From Oscheius tipulae (lineage: Eukaryota; Nematoda; Chromadorea; Rhabditida; Rhabditidae): a DNA stretch of 64,000 nucleotides. Positions 24,402 through 36,466 of the stretch are shown here, piece after piece. The DNA lies in assembly GCA_037178975.1 (NCBI GenBank), contig JASJZH010000006.1:5456001-5520000 (forward strand), written 5' to 3'. Below the pieces are notes generated by a model that was not told where the DNA came from, made no database searches, and worked only from the letters and a program-made list of their open reading frames with translations. A program made the translations under genes and the position numbers. Position 1 is the stretch's first letter. Each line of letters begins with the position of its first letter.

Positions 24402-26171
24402 ATTGTTTCTGGAGCTGGAGGAGAACCTGCAAATTTTGCATGTGTTGACAACGATTTAGAATAGTCCGCATGTAGGAGAGGTCGCATTTGAACAGCTGTT
24501 CGTTGAAGTTTCTGCACAGGAAAAATTAGATTGAAACTTTTTCAAGAATTGCAGCAATTGAAACAAAAGGGGACCGTGACTTGAATGCCTCTCATAGCAA
24601 ACGTCAGAACTAATCTTCCTGCAAACAGAGCGATCGCCTACGAAACCAACACCATATTCACAACGACGGATAGGCGTTGTTCCTCGTTTTTAAAAGCCGA
24701 ACTGGTTTGTGAGTCAATTCACCCAATAAGCGATAGCAATGTTTCGAGAAGGCAAAAAGCACTGTGGGAACCGATACGAATCTTTCGAAAGATAAGGGGA
24801 AATAAGTATTGCGCTCCCATAATATTTTGATCGTTTTCATGCAATGCGAGAGATACCGTTTTTAAAAAAAGATACTAAACCAAAAGTACGAGAACCCGTT
24901 CGTATTTTAGAGGAGAGAACGCATGACCGTTGAAGCGAGAGCAGAGTTCATTGCGTGAATTGGCTCTATCTTTTTTCGATGTGTTCAAGATAGAAATTTT
25001 GTGACAAAATGTGTTGATGAACCGTCAGATCAGAGAGTCATGGTTAAGGTCATGCTGCAAGAACCTGATCTAGTTGACGCGCAACATTTTGAATGTCGTG
25101 AATATAACTTACTTTCTGATGACAAACATGCTGAAAGGTGAAGATTAGACGCTCAAGGCACTTTTTGGCCTATATAGGTACAGGAGGAAGATGTCGCTTC
25201 ACCGGTCAAGCGTGTGTCACCATATCAGGCCTAAGGGCTCGTCTTCCCCACACAAATGTACGCGATCCGCGCCACATCTCGTTTTGTTCAAAGAAAGCGA
25301 GAGACATTCTTTTATTCGTCATCAACAACTGGTCTTGTGTGAGAATCAGTTCACAGCAACAAATTGTGCCCGACCATAATACGAAAACGGCGTCTAGGAA
25401 GAAGGAAACAAGATACGCCGTCATATGGACTGGGCAACTGGCATCATGCTTAGTGGAAAGCGGCGTTGATTCACACTTTAGGTGAGTCAGATACGTGGGA
25501 AGAAGCCTAACATAGACGCGGAGGTTCAGATGACTGAATTCTTCTGTAATGCCTAATTCACACGCGGTTTATGTGAAGTGCTTATGCAAATCGGTACTAC
25601 GAAAAACACCAGAGAGAGTTTGACTGCTTTGGAGAGGGTGAGTGAAAGTACATAGAGATCGTTATACTTTTACATTTTTAAATAAATGAATAGTGTGTAA
25701 ATGAAAAATGCTTACCCGAAGAAATGGTTTACAAATTGATGTTTCCACATCTGCTTACACAAAGCGAAAAACCTACGCATTTGATTTCTTTAGGATTTTA
25801 GCTTTCGTTGTGAAAACGTAATTTATAAAAATGGAAAACAACAAAACCGCAAAAGTGGTAGCCGAAAACAAAGACTAGAAGAATCTTGCCCGATAATGTA
25901 AACAAAAAGTGAAAGCGCGTCTACTCACAAATGGTTCCGCTTGATTGCGTACCGACCTGTTGCGTATAACAGATTCCATATCTAGGCAGCTGCAATTGTT
26001 ACACAATTTCTACGATTTCAGGTTTTGTTTGCCCATATTCACAAGTTTTTCGATGGTTCATAGGCGATTGCAACTGCATAGTCTCAATATTTCCTATGAT
26101 TTTGGCCCTTTCTTCCTTGTTTTTGCTCACTTCTTGTACTTGGTTTTTAAACTTTGTATCTTCAGAAGGCT
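24402..26171. other. Divergent intergenic region between CHP1 and ANKRD40 genes
   Basis: This 1.77 kb separates two genes reading away from each other and should hold both promoters. A CAGCTG box lies near 24493 and a conserved-looking AT-rich stretch at 25650-25860. Open frames here (for example 25138-25485) have no recognisable domain. The 3' splice-site sequence TCTTCAG ends at 26165, 6 nt before the ANKRD40 start. Confidence 0.45.
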
Positions 26172-27845
26172 ATGAAGTACTACGACACTGAAGAGCAGTT
26201 ACACTTTCTAGAAGCATGCTCTAAAGGAGATCAGCTTGAAGCCGAGAAGCTTCTCCGGTCAGGAGATATCGATGTCAACTTCCAGCATGGGATTAACAAA
26301 TGGTTAGTTTAAAGAATTTTTTATATTTTCATTCCTCGTCTTGAAATATTTTCATTCCTCGTCTGAAGGTCGTATTGTTGTTTTTTTGTTGTTATAGAAA
26401 AAACTGCGGAAATCCAGTACTGGACACAATGGTATTTATGTTAGGCTTCTAACAAAGCTCGTGCCGTCAATGTATCCATGGCGCAATGCCAGGTTGCGCG
26501 GTCTACGAATCGCGGTGTCGGCGTTCGGATCCCAGGTTAAAAAATGTATTTGGCTTATTGTCGCTTTTCGTTGGAAATGGACTATAGCAAATATTTTAAG
26601 CATAATACGCGTGCTTAGTGTAAACGTTTTAAACTGAAGCATGATTCTCAAGCTAAAACATACTTCAATTGTTGCGGTTGTTTTTTCTGCTTATAACCAG
26701 GAAATAACTAATGATCCTGCCGAAAAGTGCTATTAGAGCCCCGGGCACTCTCTTCACTCGAGTGCAGGAGTCTGTGTAAAGCCATCGTCCAGTCGCGCCG
26801 TTCTCTTTGTAAAGACCCTCTTGCATTATCCAGCCTTGCTGACCACTGCCATGCTTAATAAATCAACAGTCTATTTTTAGGACAGCACTTCACTGGGCAG
26901 CAAAACGAGGGCACGAGAACCTCTGCGTTATTCTTTTTAAGGCAGGATTTTCTCCAGAAGAACGCGATTCACAAGGCAGAACGCCTTACGACGTTTGTCA
27001 TGACTGTGAAGTTAGCAACAGGTTGTTTCAGGTCTGCAACCCAGAGACCACCACGATTAGAAATCTGCTGAAACTATCGGATAACACGGTCGAAATGCAC
27101 GAAGGTATATTTGAGTATCAGTCTTTCTCATTATGCTCTTCCAGTTGAGGAACTCGAAGTTAATAGAAACAAGTTCACTCCAGGCTACATCAAATACCCC
27201 AACTTTCCCTATTCTAAACAGAACTCTTTGGACAACAGCTGTAAGTTTTTTTCCGCTTTTCGTCTTCCACTATTTGCTCATAGCTAATCCATCTTCGCCG
27301 ACAGCAAGAGGCTACTACTCGTATGGACGACGCGATTCAGCCACAAGGACACGATTCCTTCTTGTGAGAACCTCGTATGAGGGTGGAAAAGAGGCTTTCA
27401 AAAGAATAACATTGCCTGGTGGTTCCACTGTAGAAGAATTGAGAAAAACAGTGGAGAATGCTATGAAAGCTGGTCCAGTTCAATCGCTCATGACTCTACC
27501 AGACAATGTATGACTATCAATGAGCTAAAAAGTAATAGGATTCTTCAGGTTTTGATCGAAGCAGAGAGTCAAATTGAAGCCTTTGGAAACTGCCAAAAGA
27601 TTGACGTGGTTTTCGGGGAGCCTCTTTCGGTATTCCTGTCAAAATTATGCAACAGAAATATATTTCAGCCTTTTACATCCAGTACTCCAACGAAAATAAA
27701 CCCTACCGTTAGAAGAACATCTCTTTTTGCTCTAATCAGAGACGACACTCCGGAAACTTCCGAATCCCTTTCCGTGGAATGTGAACCCATGAAACCAACT
27801 GTAACTGCTCCCAACAATACTGAAGTAATTTCTTTGCTGGCATGA
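26172..27845 (+). CDS. ANKRD40-like ankyrin-repeat protein
   Basis: Exon 1 (26172 to about 26302) begins MKYYDTEEQLHFLEACSKGD and gives half of the ankyrin unit. After a roughly 580 bp intron it continues TALHWAAKRGHENLCVILFK. Two ankyrin repeats occupy about residues 8-75. The motif FTPGYIKYPNFPY matches the FVPNYLANPAFPY block of vertebrate ANKRD40, and a C-terminal ubiquitin-like/DUF region follows (FLLVRTSYEGGKEAF, LPGGSTVEELRKTVENAM, MTLPDN). The protein ends near EVISLLA. The molecular role of ANKRD40 is not well established. The small tail-anchored protein starts 274 bp downstream on the same strand. An intron at about 27632-27668 is possible but not required. Confidence 0.82.
26323..26367 (+). 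repeat. Short tandem duplication (2 x about 22-23 bp) in an intron
   Basis: The unit ATATTTTCATTCCTCGTCTT plus three more bases (26323-26345) is repeated at 26346-26367 with one base lost. It lies in the first intron of the ANKRD40-like gene and looks like a recent slippage or repair duplication. Confidence 0.8.
26471..26536 (+). repeat. tRNA-like sequence (A-box and B-box), degenerate
   Basis: An A-box-like TGGCGCAATG (26479-26488) and a B-box-like GTTCGGATCC (26523-26532) stand 35 nt apart, as in a tRNA gene. A D-stem GCGC/GCGC can form, but anticodon, T and acceptor stems do not pair well. This is therefore a tRNA pseudogene or the tRNA-derived head of a SINE, lying in an ANKRD40 intron. 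Confidence 0.4.
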
Positions 27846-28118
27846 GTTGTCATTTTAATAAGAGGAGGAACTTCCTAACAGTTGTGACAAATACGTGCTC
27901 ATATCGAATTTCGGGGAGGACGCTGAGGTAGGAGACTACTGGGCGAGATACTCCTTGCCTCTTCCCTGTACCTAGATGCCCCGCATCATCAAAATTACCG
28001 CAAGTCCTTTAGGAAGTTCCTTAGTAATGCGTCGAGAACATAACTGGAAGGTCTTTTATTGTTTAAGTACTCATCGACGTTTTCCTTTTTTTAGCCAATT
28101 CCTGATCATTCCATTAAG

Positions 28119-28458
28119 ATGAACGAAACTCTTGTCACGCCGCCACCTTCTCCCCCCAACGAAGTGGAAAAGCTGCAAGAGGTTGAAAAAGAACCTGTTG
28201 TTGAAGATCCAGTTCAAGTTACAGCTGATTTCCATTTCAAAAAGGTAAGAAGTAATCCTATTCGTGACTTTGATTTCTTTCCAGGACAAACCTCTAGGGC
28301 AGACCATCAAAAGTGTCTCTCTTCCCAACACTGAGCAGGAAATTCAAGATTTTTCGGAAGAGACCAAGAAGTGGACAACCGCCCAACAGGTGGCTGCAGT
28401 TGCAGCAGCTGCTAGTCTTGTCGGATTGGGCTGTTATATCTACAAGCTGCGTAAATGA
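28119..28458 (+). CDS. Small tail-anchored membrane protein, unrecognised
   Basis: Two exons, 28119-28244 and 28285-28458, give 99 residues. The N-terminal half is acidic and Pro-rich (VTPPPSPPNEVEKLQEVEKE). The C-terminus has a hydrophobic Ala/Val-rich segment (VAAVAAAASLVGLGCYIY) followed by KLRK and the stop. This is the shape of a tail-anchored protein of the ER or mitochondrial outer membrane, facing the cytosol. I do not recognise the family. The acidic, Pro-rich N-terminus is probably disordered. An acceptor-like CCTTTTTTTAG ends at 28094, 24 nt before the start. It follows the ANKRD40-like gene by 274 bp on the same strand. Confidence 0.7.
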
Positions 28459-29388
28459 ATTAGCAAAAGATTACATTGTGCCTCATTTTTAATCCAGGTG
28501 ATTGTTATGGTGATCCGGGTATTTGTTGTTTATAGGAAGTAGGAAATGAATGCTGAATGTATGTGCGGTCTATGGGGATGGTACTAATTAGTCAATCAAG
28601 TTGTTTCTCTGCAGTTCAAGTTTTTTTTTCAGCTTGTTGCAATTTTCCTTTTCCTGAGATAAAACAAGCGATAAAACGGAACCAACATTCAGTTACTTCC
28701 TGTTGGCAGGGATAACATTGGGGATGTCAGGGCTGTGAAAGATCCTGAAAATAACGGCTCGCAGTCACCACCACTTAATTTTCCAAACAAAATACATGAC
28801 AAAAACAGGGATCTAGCCGGAAGCAAAAAAGCAAAGTCAACTAACACGATTAAACAGCGATTCCTTATACTTTTGGATGTACGCGAGAACTATTCCAGCT
28901 GTTAGTCCTGTCGTCTACGCTCGTGTTTCTCTCATGTCTCATCGTAACGCTGTATGACCTCCTTTGCCTATTGATCCCTCTCACTTTCTTCCAAATCTAG
29001 GACTCTCCACCCCTTATCACTTACCCTGAAGTAGCTTTTTCCCTTCAAACTTATCAGGTTCTTCAACCACGTTGTAGGAACATCTGAAGTGCAAGACGAA
29101 CTCGTATATAGCCCGCTTGGGCGCCAACTGGTCCTCTCTATCCACGAGACTGGATTGTAGCTGCGTTAGCTGTTCTCCCAAGAATTTTTCTTTGCCTTCT
29201 TTTTCCACTAGCCTGTGATGCTGACCACTGACTCACTTTCTATATTGTTGCCTAGCCAGTCCAAGCGGCTTCCTCGGATTTTCCGCCACTTGGATAACAA
29301 CCAGTTTGAACGCTTTCATCAACCTCCCGAGCCTCTCCAATTCGCGCATTTGTCTTGCTTCGTAGCTGTTTCAACTTTTCCTTTCCAG
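28459..29388. other. Intergenic, no supported gene
   Basis: About 930 bp between two plus-strand genes. No conserved reading frame is seen. TTTCCAG at 29382-29388 is directly adjacent to the ATG of the next gene. Confidence 0.5.
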
Positions 29389-30788
29389 ATGATTCTTTGG
29401 GTGATAGCCGTAGTACCCATAGTTTTATGTCTACCGAACAACGATCTCTACATCTTAATTGACGAAGTCAGTGTCTACAACTGTCGTGGAGGTAGTATCT
29501 CTAATTGTTCGTCTAAGCAGTCTTTAGTCAAAAACGAGATAAAAATCAGTGAAGAAGACATTGATATTGTTAACGAGAAAGGCAACAAAGTCTACTACAT
29601 CCACGCACCTGGAAACTACTCTCTGCATTTTAAAAGTATCAACGTCGAGAAGAAGTTTGGTCATTTGGGAGGAGAAATCGGTGTCACCCTACAAGTCCCG
29701 ATTATCGAAGGAAGTGCAGGTAGCCTTGATTTGCATGGTTTTGCAAAACGAAAATAGGAATGCACTTTGATTTACCTTATACGATGATTCCCGAACAAGG
29801 ACTACTTTCATCCCAGTGTGACGACCACAGTGGAGTTATTGAGAGGAATGGTCGTCAATACTGGTGGGTTCGGTTTAAAAGACAAGCAAAAGTACTACCT
29901 ATAGCCGCTATTGTGATCTCTGCGACGTCGGCAAACAAGTAGAAAATGAGTTGAACAAAGGACAACATCAGTTCCTCCCATCCACACCGTCAGAAAACGT
30001 TGAAACCAAAGGAGCTACTTGTGGAAGTATTCAAGCCAACCAATATGAGTTCAAGGTTGAACGTTTTTCGTCAGATCAATTGTTAATTTAGAAAACGATT
30101 AGCCTTCCGGACCGAACGGCACTAGAGAACATGATTCGTGGAAAAGTACAGGGAGTGGATGATGAAATCAAGAAGCGATTGAACAAAGGCGTAGGTTAGC
30201 TTTCCTGTCCTGACAAAGTAGGCACCGCGTTATAGCGAGGACGTTTTCAAGTCTTTCTGAACCTCATATCAGCTGAAAAGCCTGCTATGTCCTTGTACCA
30301 ATGGATCAGAGGGTCAAAGGAGTGTGCTTGTTGTGCCTCAAGGGATGCTACTTGTGGATCACTCTCTTACCTCTACTGTTCTCTGGAAGACTGTAAGAGT
30401 GGCTGGGCTCTACAGTGTCTGCACAATACTGCTCGTGTTGTTGCTTGCTACACAGTCGAGTTCAATTATAGGTAGACAAGTCATCGGATATGACGCAGAC
30501 AACCTTCAGAATGACCACATCTTACGCTGATGTAATGCAATTCCTCCGCGAGAACAACTACCCAAATCAGGAACAGGCGTTGCCACAAGTGGACAGTACA
30601 CCCGCCGTATCGCACAGCGAAAACAACGGGCTGCCAATTCCAGAACAATGTGTGGCTAGAATGCCTTCAAGACTCACACATCTTAGGCGGTAAGAGTTGT
30701 TGAGATAACTGTGTTGATCCTTTTCAGATACTGTACAATCTTCTGGAATGCAAAGCTCTGTTGCGCTCAATGCGAAGGAGTCTGCTAG
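29389..30788 (+). CDS. Secreted cysteine-rich protein, family not recognised
   Basis: The start at 29389 opens a signal peptide (MILWVIAVVPIVLCLPNN). The ectodomain reads YILIDEVSVYNCRGG, then YIHAPGNYSLHFKSINVE, FDLPYTMIPEQGLLSSQC, QYCRYCDLCD, then a helical segment (ALENMIRGKVQGVDDEIKKR). A cysteine cluster follows (SKECACCASRDATC, CLHNTARVVACYTVEFNY), a Pro/Gln-rich stretch, and a C-terminal unit CTIFWNAKLCCAQCEGVC resembling small cysteine knots or PLAC-like tails. About 14 cysteines after the signal peptide and no second membrane segment in the chosen frame suggest secretion. Exons are joined by frame through introns at about 29727-29758, 29875-29921, 30476-30513 and 30690-30727. Convergent with mannose-6-phosphate isomerase, 141 bp away. 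Function unknown. Confidence 0.68.
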
Positions 30789-30929
30789 CCGATACGTGTA
30801 AATAGATATCTCACTTAAATTATGTTTTTCTCTATTTATTGATAGTGAATCAAAGGCTTGAAAGTGCTCGTTTTTGAAAGTAGGCAGTGGATAATACTAG
30901 AAGTATCGGATCACAAGAGATTCAGTTTG

Positions 30930-32821
30930 TTAGATGAAACCATCGGCTTCGAGTTCGTCGACAAGAATTCCGCTTTCAACTTTACGCAGACGGCCTTCTT
31001 CAAAATGCTGAACACGATGTAAAACTATGGAAAAGAGGAAATACCGATGGTCCACCAAGAGGTTCGAAGTCAATACCATTACGATGGCGGATACCAACAA
31101 CTGTCCGACTTTCATGGTCTGGTCCTTCCTCAAAACTGAAAGTACGGAAGGCTTCGAGATCTTCAGTACAGGATGAAAATCTATATTTTTTTTTACATCT
31201 ATGAAACTTTTCTTGCATACTTGATTCTGCTTCCTGGCTGGATGTAGTATATGCTTCCTCGTTTAACTTTGTACTTCATTGTAAAGACTTGCTGAAAAAG
31301 GTGAGTTGTGAATGAAATAAAAACTTTCTCACGTTGTTATAGCTTTGGGAAGGTTCTTCTTCAAGAATGGCGCTGCCGCTGTGGATGATTATGATTGATC
31401 CACAGTCCAATGGAGGTAGAGGAATGTTAACAGAACCGTGGTTTATCTAAAACTCTTTTTTATCTTATGATCCACAAAAACACACTTTTATCTTATGGAG
31501 TTGGAAGTCTTTGCACTCGGGAGCATAATGCTCTACAGCAGGAAAAGAGGGTACCACTTCAGGGTAAACGAGGTATCTTTCAGGCTCGGTCATTTGGTAG
31601 TTTAAAACCTGAACTTGACGATGAAGACTTCTCCAAGGTTTCCTTACATCGATCAAGGCTTCTCTATCAATATATTTCGGGGTCATTGCAGCTCGGATTG
31701 TGTTGTTGGAGCAGCCTACACATTCCACGCATTCTCCACTTATGTAAGCGTGAAGTTCTTGAGCAGCATAGTAGCAACACTCTCCTGGCTTGAGAATCAT
31801 ATGGTTGAGAATCAGGGGAGAGAAGACTCCGACATCACCAGGAAAGTCAACACGCATCTTTCTGAGAATGTCCACTGTAGTTTCTTCCACCGAACCTCGG
31901 ACTGAACAAATGGTCGGCACTTGTTGAACATTTACTCACCTCCATCCTCCAGCTCCTCGAATAGCACGAAAATCAGATCGTTCATAATGACAGAATCTCT
32001 TATTTCCATCATGTGAGTAAAACATTCCTTCAGTAGGATCTTGCAAAGCAATTCGGCATCCTCGGTATAACGATTCCAGTTGCGGAGAGCAGTGATGAAA
32101 TCATTTGCTTTGGGACCGAAAAGAGCTTTGAGTGATCTGAAGCCTGTAGCCAGATTGAGTTATCTAATTCTTTCGTACTTTCTAGGTTCTTGAGCATTTC
32201 TTTGTGCGGCCGAAAGCCACACAGCAGTTGGAAACGGGTCAACGCGTAGGCCAGTTCGGGTTTGTGATTCATGTCTGGGTAGTTAATAGGATCCCTTTGA
32301 TGAAGATCGAACGCTTGTTCCTACAAATGCAATAATTAGAAAACTAGATTTTATCAGACGCGAAAATTTCTTTGTCAACAATTGTAAACAAAAAGACCTA
32401 ACCTTGGTGGGGTGAACTTGGAGACTCAAGGTTCTCTCGATTGACATCACCTTCATGATGAATGGTAGATGCTGGGCGGCGGAGCTTGCCTGAAGTAAAT
32501 TTCTTAGGTATGGTTGAATGTTTCACCGGCTGGTTGTTGTTTCTCTCGTTCTGTCTAGCAATAAAAGTGGAAAGTTTTGTGTCATCTTCAAGTAGTCTGG
32601 CTGGTCCGTCGGGATGTGTTCCCATCCACAGCTAAAACTTTGCTATTCCATGATATCATACAAAACGAAACCTCAGAATATGGCTGGTCCGGGTTGATGG
32701 TGAAATCGTCGTGGCCGGCTTGGAAGAGCATCGCAACCTCACTGTTGAATCCCATCTTTCCCCAGGAATAGTTGTTGAAATGGCCACGAAGGCGAACTAT
32801 AGGTCTCATACCCACCTTCAT
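30930..32821 (-). CDS. mpi: Mannose-6-phosphate isomerase (phosphomannose isomerase type I)
   Basis: The start at 32821 gives MKVGMRPIVRLRGHFNNYSW, then WGKMGFNSEVA, LWMGTHPDGPA, KVMSIERTLSLQVHPTK with zinc ligands Gln and His, YPDMNHKPELAYALTRFQLL with the metal-binding Glu, LCGFRPHKEML, and LKPGECCYYAAQELHAYISG with the last zinc-ligand His. ECVECVGCSNNTIRAAMTPK is a family hallmark. The C-terminal cupin region (PLDCGSIIIIHSG) and the end VDELEADGFI are present. The enzyme interconverts fructose-6-phosphate and mannose-6-phosphate in the cytosol and feeds GDP-mannose for glycosylation. A 3' splice-site sequence (TTCTCTAG) abuts the ATG. AATAAA on the minus strand is at about 30835-30840. 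Confidence 0.95.
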
Positions 32822-34484
32822 CTAGAGAACGTTTGTTAGAAAAGCGGGCATGGTGGGAAAGTAAGAGAAAGGGAGAGTGAATTGTTTTGAAGAAGAACAG
32901 CATGCTGCGACAGGGGCAGCACCTCAAGTTGCCGCCTGTTTCAGCGAATGAGTCAGCTTAACTATATCATCTAATCGCCGATATCCGCCTGGAAATATCC
33001 AGTCTAATCGAGAGAATGACGTCGATTAAAAGGAGAAGAGGAGAAGCCGTGGTATGAAAAGAACAAGTAATGACTACTGAACGGACAACCTTCATGTCTC
33101 TACTGCGCAGAAAGTACAATGACACTGCTGCGGAGATTGACCGATAAACTGAAACTTTTTCCGGTATGAGTGGAATTTGTCTGCAGAATTCTATAAAAGT
33201 TGGATGTGCATTTTGAAGGATCTTTGAGGAAAACGTAACAAGTGCATTATTCGACGAATAATGCGCAATTGACGACATGCATCACAGCACAAAAGTAATC
33301 AGCTGAGATACGATGAAAGGGTCAGTAACTGCTAATCCGGAAGACTCATTCTCGTTTCGCTACCATCGCCGGGGGGACAGTGACACGGACTAATCAGGTT
33401 CAAGGACGGCCTTATCTGGATGTGAAGACGAAAGGTTGTCGAGGAGCTATGTGGGTCGGAATTTTGTAGCCACCACGTGGGTGTATAAGCTTCTTTACAA
33501 GCTGGAACTTCCATCGGAGATCATTGGCGAAAGTTTTATACCTGTTTCATATGTTGTTCGTCCAGAAATTGAGACCAAAATCTGATAAATCACTTTTCTA
33601 CAGTTTGATATGATTCTTTGTAAAAGACATAAAACGGTTGAGTAGAATATGAATAGAGGTAGTTTTGAAAGCGGACAGGTTGATGAAGCTCGGTATATAA
33701 GTTCGGAAATGTGAAAATGGAGAAGGGGAGAGACAGAGGAACAGTGGGATACTGGTGTATTAGAATAGTGGGACAGTAGGACAGAAAAAGGAAGAGACGA
33801 AGACGCAAAGATAGAGGGACCGAGAAACAGAAGGATAGAGAGATAAAGAACGACAGCGAGAGACAGAGAGGTAGAGAGGTAGAGAAGAGGAGGTGGACGA
33901 GGCAGGTTCCTACGACAAGGAGAAAATGAATATCGGAAAAAGATGGGTATAATATGAAAGTTTAGACTGACCATAGGACATGTATGAAGTTACATAACAA
34001 GACGATGATATAGATTGAGAAGAGCCAAGTAGAGAAACAGGATGAGAGACGTAAAAACAGTAGTTCAAGACGACACAGAAAAAAGTACAAAAAGACGGAC
34101 TAATCGAAGACAGCCAAAAAATAATACAGTTGAGGCAAACGTTTTATCTGTGGTAAGAATACAATGAAAGACAGTACAAACACAAAGAGACAGACATATT
34201 ATCTGACAACAACTGAATAGTCAACTTTCGTCGTGGTTCTTTGAGAACTCTGTCTGTCTGTAGAAAACCACAAACCAACAAGAAGTTATGTATTGCCAAG
34301 CAGTTGTGAAATTAGGCGTCAAATATGGAGCATCCCCAGCCAAAATCCTCCTACTGTGACAAAATCAAAGTTCTGGAGCTCATCCAAGGTTGTCATACCA
34401 CCCAATTTTGGTAATCACGTATTCTGGGCAACACCACTTTTGGACAATATAATTTGTTCGCTTTTATTTCGTCGTGACGCATGA
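32822..34484. other. Intergenic with a long purine-rich strand bias
   Basis: No gene is supported. From about 33700 to 34240 the plus strand is strongly purine-rich, with degenerate repeats of GAGACAGAG and GGTAGAGA. The mirror pyrimidine strand yields a 159-codon open frame that is a composition artefact. Confidence 0.5.
33700..34150. repeat. Degenerate polypurine tract
   Basis: The plus strand is dominated by A and G, with imperfect repeats such as GGTAGAGAGGTAGAGAAG near 33870 and many GAGACAG units. It looks like a decayed simple-sequence or tandem repeat region. Confidence 0.6.
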
Positions 34485-34735
34485 ATGGACAGACACCATT
34501 GAGTTTCGGTAGTAGAGAGGTTCGTAAGACCCAGTATTTTCAAAGTAGGGCAGCTGATTGGGACGGCGAAGCTTTCGGAGCCGGCTGGTATGGATCAAAC
34601 CTGTTGTATTTAGTGTAAGAAGTATTTACACAATAAAACAAAACAAAGCAAGTCAGAGTACAAAAAGTGAAACGTTCCTTCGAACTTCTTGAGACTTTCA
34701 CCACAACAAAGGCTCCAAGGTTTGCATCAAACACT
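34485..34735 (-). CDS. Possible small gene, exons unresolved
   Basis: After an acceptor-like TTGCAG the minus strand encodes FDANLGAFVVVKVSRSSKE. It then either reads through to a 64-codon end (FDPYQPAPKASPSQSAALL) or splices to a longer frame (RLIHTSRLRKLRRPNQLPYF onward). Neither version resembles a known family and the start is not found. It is listed only because two consecutive open, splice-bounded segments are seen. Confidence 0.22.
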
Positions 34736-35073
34736 GCAATTGGTAACTATAATTATACAAGTTTGATTGTTTTGGTTTTTGTAATAGTTTCTTCAGTAAT
34801 CAAGGTGAAAAATCCGTAGTTACAGTATTGCCAAGTCTTCGTGGGCAATGTAGCGCAGATACAACTGCCGCGACGCGCGACTGTTCGCCCGCGTATTCAA
34901 AATATTCAATTGCTAATATTAAACTGGGACGCAAATGTCACATTTCGTTCATTCGTGTTCTGAGATATCGAAACTGCTACGTTCAATTCACTCTTCCACC
35001 GCGTTTTCATCTTACTCTTCTTGTCTTTATACATTTTATTTGCGCGAAGACTGTTTTTTCAGCTTACACGTAG

Positions 35074-36466
35074 ATGGAGGCGTTAATAGGAGGAGGTGTT
35101 GACGCAGACAAAAAGGACTACATTCCACTGATGAATCCACTTACAACTAATTCTCTGATGAGCATGAACCCAGAAAATCGAGATGCTGTACTAGCACTTC
35201 TGGATAGTGCCAACGGATCAAACTTCTCCGCTGTACTTCAAGACTTAGACGAGATGGACGATGGAATTGATCATTTTGCAGGTAACACTTTTTTATTCAT
35301 TGTTAAGAGTAAGTTAAGATTTGTTCGATGATTATGACGACGAAGATATTGAGCAGCCGGTAATGGGAACTAGAGCAGACAAATCTTTGGGACTTCTGAC
35401 CAAAAAGTTTATTCGTTTGTTGCAATCTGCTAAGGGAGGACTCTTTGATTTGAATACGGTAAAAACATTGTAGCGAAACAGATTTTATTTTCAGGCTGCT
35501 GAAATTTTAGCAGTGAAACAGAAACGACGAATCTACGACATAACCAATGTGCTGGAAGGGATCGGACTGATTGAAAAGAGGTCAAAAAGTCAGGTTGAAT
35601 GGAAGTGAGGAAACTGAAATACTCAACACAAATCTATTCAGAGGAGGAGATCTCTTCAAAAATGTGATCAAACAGGAAACGAGTCCAGAGGAACTCCGCT
35701 TACAAGCTTTGCGTGACGAGATTAATGTTCTAGCCGAAGCAGAGCATACACTTGACGAGAAGACAAAATGCGCTCAGATGGTAATTTTTCAGTTTTTTTT
35801 TCTGAAACTGCGCATCTTCAGAGTCTTCGAAACAGAATGCGCACTATGGAGACCCAGAAGTACATGTACGTTTTTCAAGAGGATTTCCACAAGGTGTTCC
35901 CCGACTCGTCCTCATTTGTGGTTACAGCAGTCCCAGGAATGAAAGTGGAGCTGTCAAAGCCTAAGGTAGGGTACAAGTACAATAAACACTTACCTATTTT
36001 TAGATATACCACGGATACGAGACAAGATACCAACTGCGAGTTAAATATCCGTTCGGAGGTCTGCCAGTCATGCACCTTAGCCAGGAAGAACGAAAAATTA
36101 CTGTACCTAAAAATCAGGTAAAGGGTTGTATGGTTCGTACTAACATTCCTCCAGGGAAAACCAGTAGCGGAAGAGCCTGGAGCTATCCTTCAAGGTGAAG
36201 AAGATGCTACAATGTACGAATGCAAACCTGGCACTTCAAACTCTTTAAGACCTTCTGTAGTCGTCAAGGAAGAGTTTCCCTCTCCAACTTACACTGTCCC
36301 AAAAACGGAGTTGGTGGCAGTCAAGAGAAGCATCAGCCCTCCGATCACAAACAGGGAATACCCCTTCCTGGCCAAAAATTTTCAGTGTAGCCTAGTTGAC
36401 CTGTTCGGAAACGATGAGCCGCGTCGTCCGAAGAAAAAGACTAAGGCTAATGTACAGAAGAAATAA
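35074..36466 (+). CDS. E2F transcription factor, E2F4/5 (EFL-1) type
   Basis: The N-terminus ([20 protein letters not shown]...) is acidic. The winged-helix DNA-binding domain follows: [65 protein letters not shown] leucine-zipper/coiled-coil dimerisation helix comes next ([20 protein letters not shown]), then the marked box ([37 protein letters not shown]). The C-terminus has [12 protein letters not shown], which resembles the pocket-protein-binding DLF motif of E2F4/5. It should bind E2F sites with DP and be held by a retinoblastoma-family protein. Seven or so exons have introns of about 36-45 bp. AATAAA at 36628-36633 lies only 84 bp before the splice acceptor of the next gene. Confidence 0.94.

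Noticed and set aside
33495-33974. 159-codon minus-strand open frame
   Set aside because: It is the pyrimidine mirror of the polypurine tract; the translation is Ser/Leu/Pro-rich low complexity without splice context.
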